Assembly (NCBI RefSeq): GCF_016887565.1
Contig: NZ_CP069396.1
Location: 2,445,001-2,509,000, forward strand
Length of the DNA: 64,000 nucleotides
From: Archangium violaceum
GTDB taxonomy: Bacteria > Myxococcota > Myxococcia > Myxococcales > Myxococcaceae
Reading direction: 5' to 3'
Both the position numbers and the translations under genes were made by a program. Below, one piece after another: positions 61,282-64,000 of this stretch (the first letter of the stretch is position 1; each line of letters opens with the position of its first letter). The notes beneath the pieces are model-generated. The model was not told the origin of the DNA. It saw only the letters and a program-made list of their open reading frames with translations, and did no database searches.

Positions 61282-62571
61282 ATGCGGATTCGCGACCCCA
61301 TCCACGGCACCATCGACGTGAGTGACGAGGAGAAGGCCGTCATCGACAGTCAGTTCTACCAACGACTGCGTCATGTGCGGCAGTTGGGGTTCGGTGACCT
61401 GGCATTCCCGGGTGCAACCCACACCCGGCATGCCCACTCGCTCGGCGCGATGAGCGTGGCCTCCCGGGTGTTCCACGCCGTGACGGCCCGCTCCGAGCTT
61501 CCCCTGGAGGTGAGGAGCCGCTTCGCCGCCGCGGTGCGTCTGGCCGTCCTCTGTCATGACCTGGGGCACATGCCCCTCTCCCACGCCTCCGAGCGTATCG
61601 CGCCTCCGCGGGCCTCGTTGCGGCTGCCCTCCTGGCTGGACGCCGTGGCGGAGGGCGAGCAGGCCACGCACGAGGACTTCACCGCCAAGCTCCTGCTCGA
61701 CAGCTCGCTCACGCCCATCATCGAACAGCGCTATGGACCCCAGGGCATCACCCCCATGGCCGCGGTGGGGCTCATCACCGGCGCCAGGCCCCCGCAGGAC
61801 CCGGGCTTCTCGCACGCCGGGGTGGACTGGACGCCGCTGCTGCGCGCCATCGTCTCCGGGGAGCTCGACGCGGACCGCATGGACTACCTGGTGCGCGACT
61901 CCTTCTATACGGGAGTCAACTATGGCCGGTACGACATGGATTGGATCATCTCCAATCTCAACCCGGCGATGAAGGACGGGCGCGCCTACCTGGCGCTGAG
62001 CCGGGCGGCGGCCTTCGCCTTCGAGGACTTCCTCCTCAGCCGCTACCACATGTTCATCTCGGTCTATTACCACCACACCTCGGTGAACTTCGATTACATG
62101 CTGCGGCGCTACTACGAGGAGGCGCCCGGCGAGTTCGAGATTCCCTCCGACCCCGAGGCCTTCCTCACCTGCGACGACGTGGCGCTCTGGTACACGCTGC
62201 GGCGCTCGAAGAACCGGTGGGCCCAGCGCATCTCCACGCGCCAGGGCTTCAAGCTGCTGGCGCAGTTCACCGAGCGGGACGTGGGCTACGACCTGGACGT
62301 GCTGCGCAGCGCGCTCGTGACGGGCGGTTTCGAACATTTCACGGTGGAGTCGCGCGGGGTGCTGTCCAAGTACTTCTCGGAGGGCTCGGGCCCCAGCCTC
62401 TTCATCGTCGACAGGTCCACCGGTCGGCTGACGGAGGTGGCGCGCTACACGCCGCTCTACCAGCGCTACAGCGGCGCGGTGCGGCTGTCGCGCCTGTACG
62501 TGCGTCCGGACCAGATCGAAGACGCGCGCAACATGATGGCCCGGCTGTTGGGCCAGACGGTGCAATCATGA
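61282..62571 (+). CDS. HD-domain phosphohydrolase (dNTPase-like)
   Basis: ATG 61282 follows GAGAGGAGAA. The 429-aa protein starts MRIRDPIHGTIDVSDEEKAV, typical of HD hydrolases of the SAMHD1/YdhJ-type group. Metal ligands are His in THTRHAHSLGAM, HD in LAVLCHDLGHMPLSHASE, and Asp in GELDADRMDYLVRDSFYTG. It probably cleaves nucleoside triphosphates or phosphate monoesters in the cytosol. The stop overlaps the start of the NUDIX-MBL gene (ATGA), so the two form an operon, perhaps for nucleotide cleaning. Confidence 0.88.
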   Translation: MRIRDPIHGTIDVSDEEKAVIDSQFYQRLRHVRQLGFGDLAFPGATHTRHAHSLGAMSVASRVFHAVTARSELPLEVRSRFAAAVRLAVLCHDLGHMPLSHASERIAPPRASLRLPSWLDAVAEGEQATHEDFTAKLLLDSSLTPIIEQRYGPQGITPMAAVGLITGARPPQDPGFSHAGVDWTPLLRAIVSGELDADRMDYLVRDSFYTGVNYGRYDMDWIISNLNPAMKDGRAYLALSRAAAFAFEDFLLSRYHMFISVYYHHTSVNFDYMLRRYYEEAPGEFEIPSDPEAFLTCDDVALWYTLRRSKNRWAQRISTRQGFKLLAQFTERDVGYDLDVLRSALVTGGFEHFTVESRGVLSKYFSEGSGPSLFIVDRSTGRLTEVARYTPLYQRYSGAVRLSRLYVRPDQIEDARNMMARLLGQTVQS

Positions 62572-64000
62572 GTGAAGCGTTTCCTGGAATGCCGCCGCCT
62601 CCTCCCGTCGCGGCGACGAGGCCCGCGTCGGTGGTGGTGCTGTACCGGAATGCACCCGGAGGTGTGGAGGTCTTCTGGGTGAAGCGCGAGAAGGCGCTCG
62701 CCTTCGCCGGGGGCTTCTACGCCTTCCCGGGTGGCAAGGTGGACAAGGCGGACGCGGAGGTGCCGGTGCGCGGGGCCTCGGGGCAGGAGGCGGCGCTCCG
62801 GGTGGCGGCGGCGCGCGAGCTGCTCGAGGAGACCGGGGTGCTGGTGGCCGGGGGCGCCGAGCGTCTGACGCCGGACGTGGTGCGGGAGCTGCGCCTCGCG
62901 CTGCTGGAGAAGCGGGCCACGTGGCCGGAGCTGCTCCAGCGGCACGGCCTCACGCTGAGGGCGGAGGACTTCCCGGACGCGGGGCGGTGGGTGACGCCGG
63001 AGTTCGCTCCCGTCCGCTTCGACACGTTCTTCTACCTGGTGGAGGCACCGGCGCACGCCCGGGCGGAGTGGCTGGCCGGAGAGCTGTCGGAGGCGGCGTG
63101 GGTGAAGCCCTCCGAGGCGCTCGCGCGCTGGGAGCAGGGGACGGCGCTGCTGCACCCGCCCGCCCTGCACGTGTTGAGGGTGATGGAGGACTTCGACTCG
63201 CCGGAGCGGGCCCTGGCGCGTCTGCGCGAGCAGCCGCACTGCCCGGACTTCATCGCGCAGCGCATCGAGTTCCACCAGGGCGTGCGGGTGTTCCCGCTGC
63301 GGACGGCCACGCTGCCACCGGCCACGCACACCAACGCGTACGTGCTGGGCAATGGCGAGCTGCTCATCGTGGACCCGGGAGCGGACGACGAGGCGGAGGT
63401 GGCGCGGCTGCTGGCGATGGTGGAGGGGCTGGTGGCGGACGGGTGCCGGGTCAAGGCCGTGCTGCTGACGCACCACCATGGAGACCACGTCGGCGGAGTG
63501 GGCCTGGTGAAGGCGCGGTTGGGCGTGCCGCTGTGGTGCCACGCACGGACGGCGGACCGGCTGGACGTGCCGACGGAGCGGCTGCTGGAGGATGGCGAGG
63601 TGCTGGAGCTGGCGGGGACGCCGGTGCAGCGCTGGCGGGTGCTGTACACGCCGGGACACGCCCGCGGCCACCTGACCCTCGTGGACGAGCGCACGCACGC
63701 GGCGGTGGTGGGGGACATGGTGGCGAGCGTGGGCACCATCGTCATCGATCCGCCCGAGGGCGACATGGGCGAGTACCTGAAGCAGCTCGCGCGGCTGCGG
63801 GACTGGCCGGTGACGACGCTGCACCCGTCGCACGGGGCGGCGATTCCGGACGGGCCGGGGAAGCTCCAGGAGTACCTGGACCACCGGGCGGCGCGCGAGG
63901 CGCGCATCGTGGAGGCGGTTCCGGCGGAGGGCGCGACGCTCGCGGACGTCGTGGAGCGTGCGTACGCGGAGACTCCGCCGTTTCTTCACCCCGTGGCGGA
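62568..64000 (+). CDS. NUDIX-MBL fusion hydrolase, 3' end outside window
   Basis: The frame starts at ATG 62568, overlapping the HD gene stop, and is open to the edge (477 codons seen). Residues about 18-210 are a NUDIX-like domain (VVVLYRNAPGGVEVFWVKRE, FAGGFYAFPGGKVDKADAEV, and AAARELLEETGVLV with the REx2EE core). The segment between GG and RELLEE is longer than usual. Residues about 240-440 are an MBL domain (THTNAYVLGNGELLIVDPGA, LLTHHHGDHVGG, LYTPGHARGHLTLV, VVGDMVASVGTIV), close to LACTB2-type RNases. Hydrolysis of modified nucleotides or RNA ends is inferred. Confidence 0.85.
   Translation, partial: MSEAFPGMPPPPPVAATRPASVVVLYRNAPGGVEVFWVKREKALAFAGGFYAFPGGKVDKADAEVPVRGASGQEAALRVAAARELLEETGVLVAGGAERLTPDVVRELRLALLEKRATWPELLQRHGLTLRAEDFPDAGRWVTPEFAPVRFDTFFYLVEAPAHARAEWLAGELSEAAWVKPSEALARWEQGTALLHPPALHVLRVMEDFDSPERALARLREQPHCPDFIAQRIEFHQGVRVFPLRTATLPPATHTNAYVLGNGELLIVDPGADDEAEVARLLAMVEGLVADGCRVKAVLLTHHHGDHVGGVGLVKARLGVPLWCHARTADRLDVPTERLLEDGEVLELAGTPVQRWRVLYTPGHARGHLTLVDERTHAAVVGDMVASVGTIVIDPPEGDMGEYLKQLARLRDWPVTTLHPSHGAAIPDGPGKLQEYLDHRAAREARIVEAVPAEGATLADVVERAYAETPPFLHPVA

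Overview
The window is about 64 kb of GC-rich DNA with strong G/C bias at third codon positions, many lipoprotein and secreted-protein genes, and several families typical of myxobacteria: a DUF2381 protein paired with a Ser/Thr kinase, ADYC fragments, a SitA-type outer-membrane-exchange toxin, a TIGR04222/DUF692 pair, DUF6209 and HEAT/lectin lipoproteins. A fruiting myxobacterium of the Cystobacter/Archangium group is the best guess. There are no rRNA genes, no complete tRNA gene and no CRISPR array.

Region by region. 1-8.5 kb: lipoproteins, transposase and Rpn-type debris, a kinase with its DUF2381 partner, and a 897-aa HTH/P-loop-like protein divergent from a DUF4145 protein across an 11-bp phased repeat. 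8.5-16.4 kb is a gene graveyard. Live genes (ankyrin lipoprotein, Cys-rich membrane protein, MBL lactonase-like enzyme, a NamZ-like muramidase of actinobacterial look) sit among truncated, frameshifted and partly duplicated remnants and a tRNA-like stump. 16.4-24 kb: an aminoglycoside acetyltransferase, a GH18 chitinase with a fascin-like domain, a phosphoesterase with two F-type lectin domains, a trigger-factor-like chaperone, a basic Ala-rich protein and a DUF6209 protein. 24-33.5 kb: a stand-alone EF-G paralogue with a short, apparently leaderless ORF upstream, diverging from a four-gene operon (C-type lectin lipoprotein, HEAT protein, SitA-like toxin, immunity protein).

33.5-38.7 kb: a metzincin lipoprotein divergent from a tightly overlapping ECF sigma / anti-sigma / caspase-beta-barrel / lipoprotein operon. 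38.7-47.1 kb: an AAA ATPase, PPK2, an acyl-CoA-dehydrogenase-like flavoprotein coupled to a BTAD/AAA regulator, a kinase plus Thg1-like polymerase pair bracketed by palindromic repeats, a transglutaminase-like protein and a DUF350 membrane protein. 47.2-49 kb: a TIGR04222 membrane protein with a Gly/Cys tail overlapping a DUF692 (MNIO) enzyme. 49-64 kb: AsmA-like, CBS, pectate-lyase-like, glycosyltransferase, thioredoxin/DUF255, lipoprotein, transglutaminase, GNAT, ATP-grasp, HD-hydrolase and NUDIX-MBL genes.

The best candidates for unusual biology are the SitA/immunity operon with its lectin and HEAT partners, the TIGR04222-DUF692 pair (possible modification of a Cys/Gly tail), the kinase-Thg1 RNA-repair pair, the leaderless ORF ahead of EF-G, and the divergent P-loop-like/DUF4145 pair.
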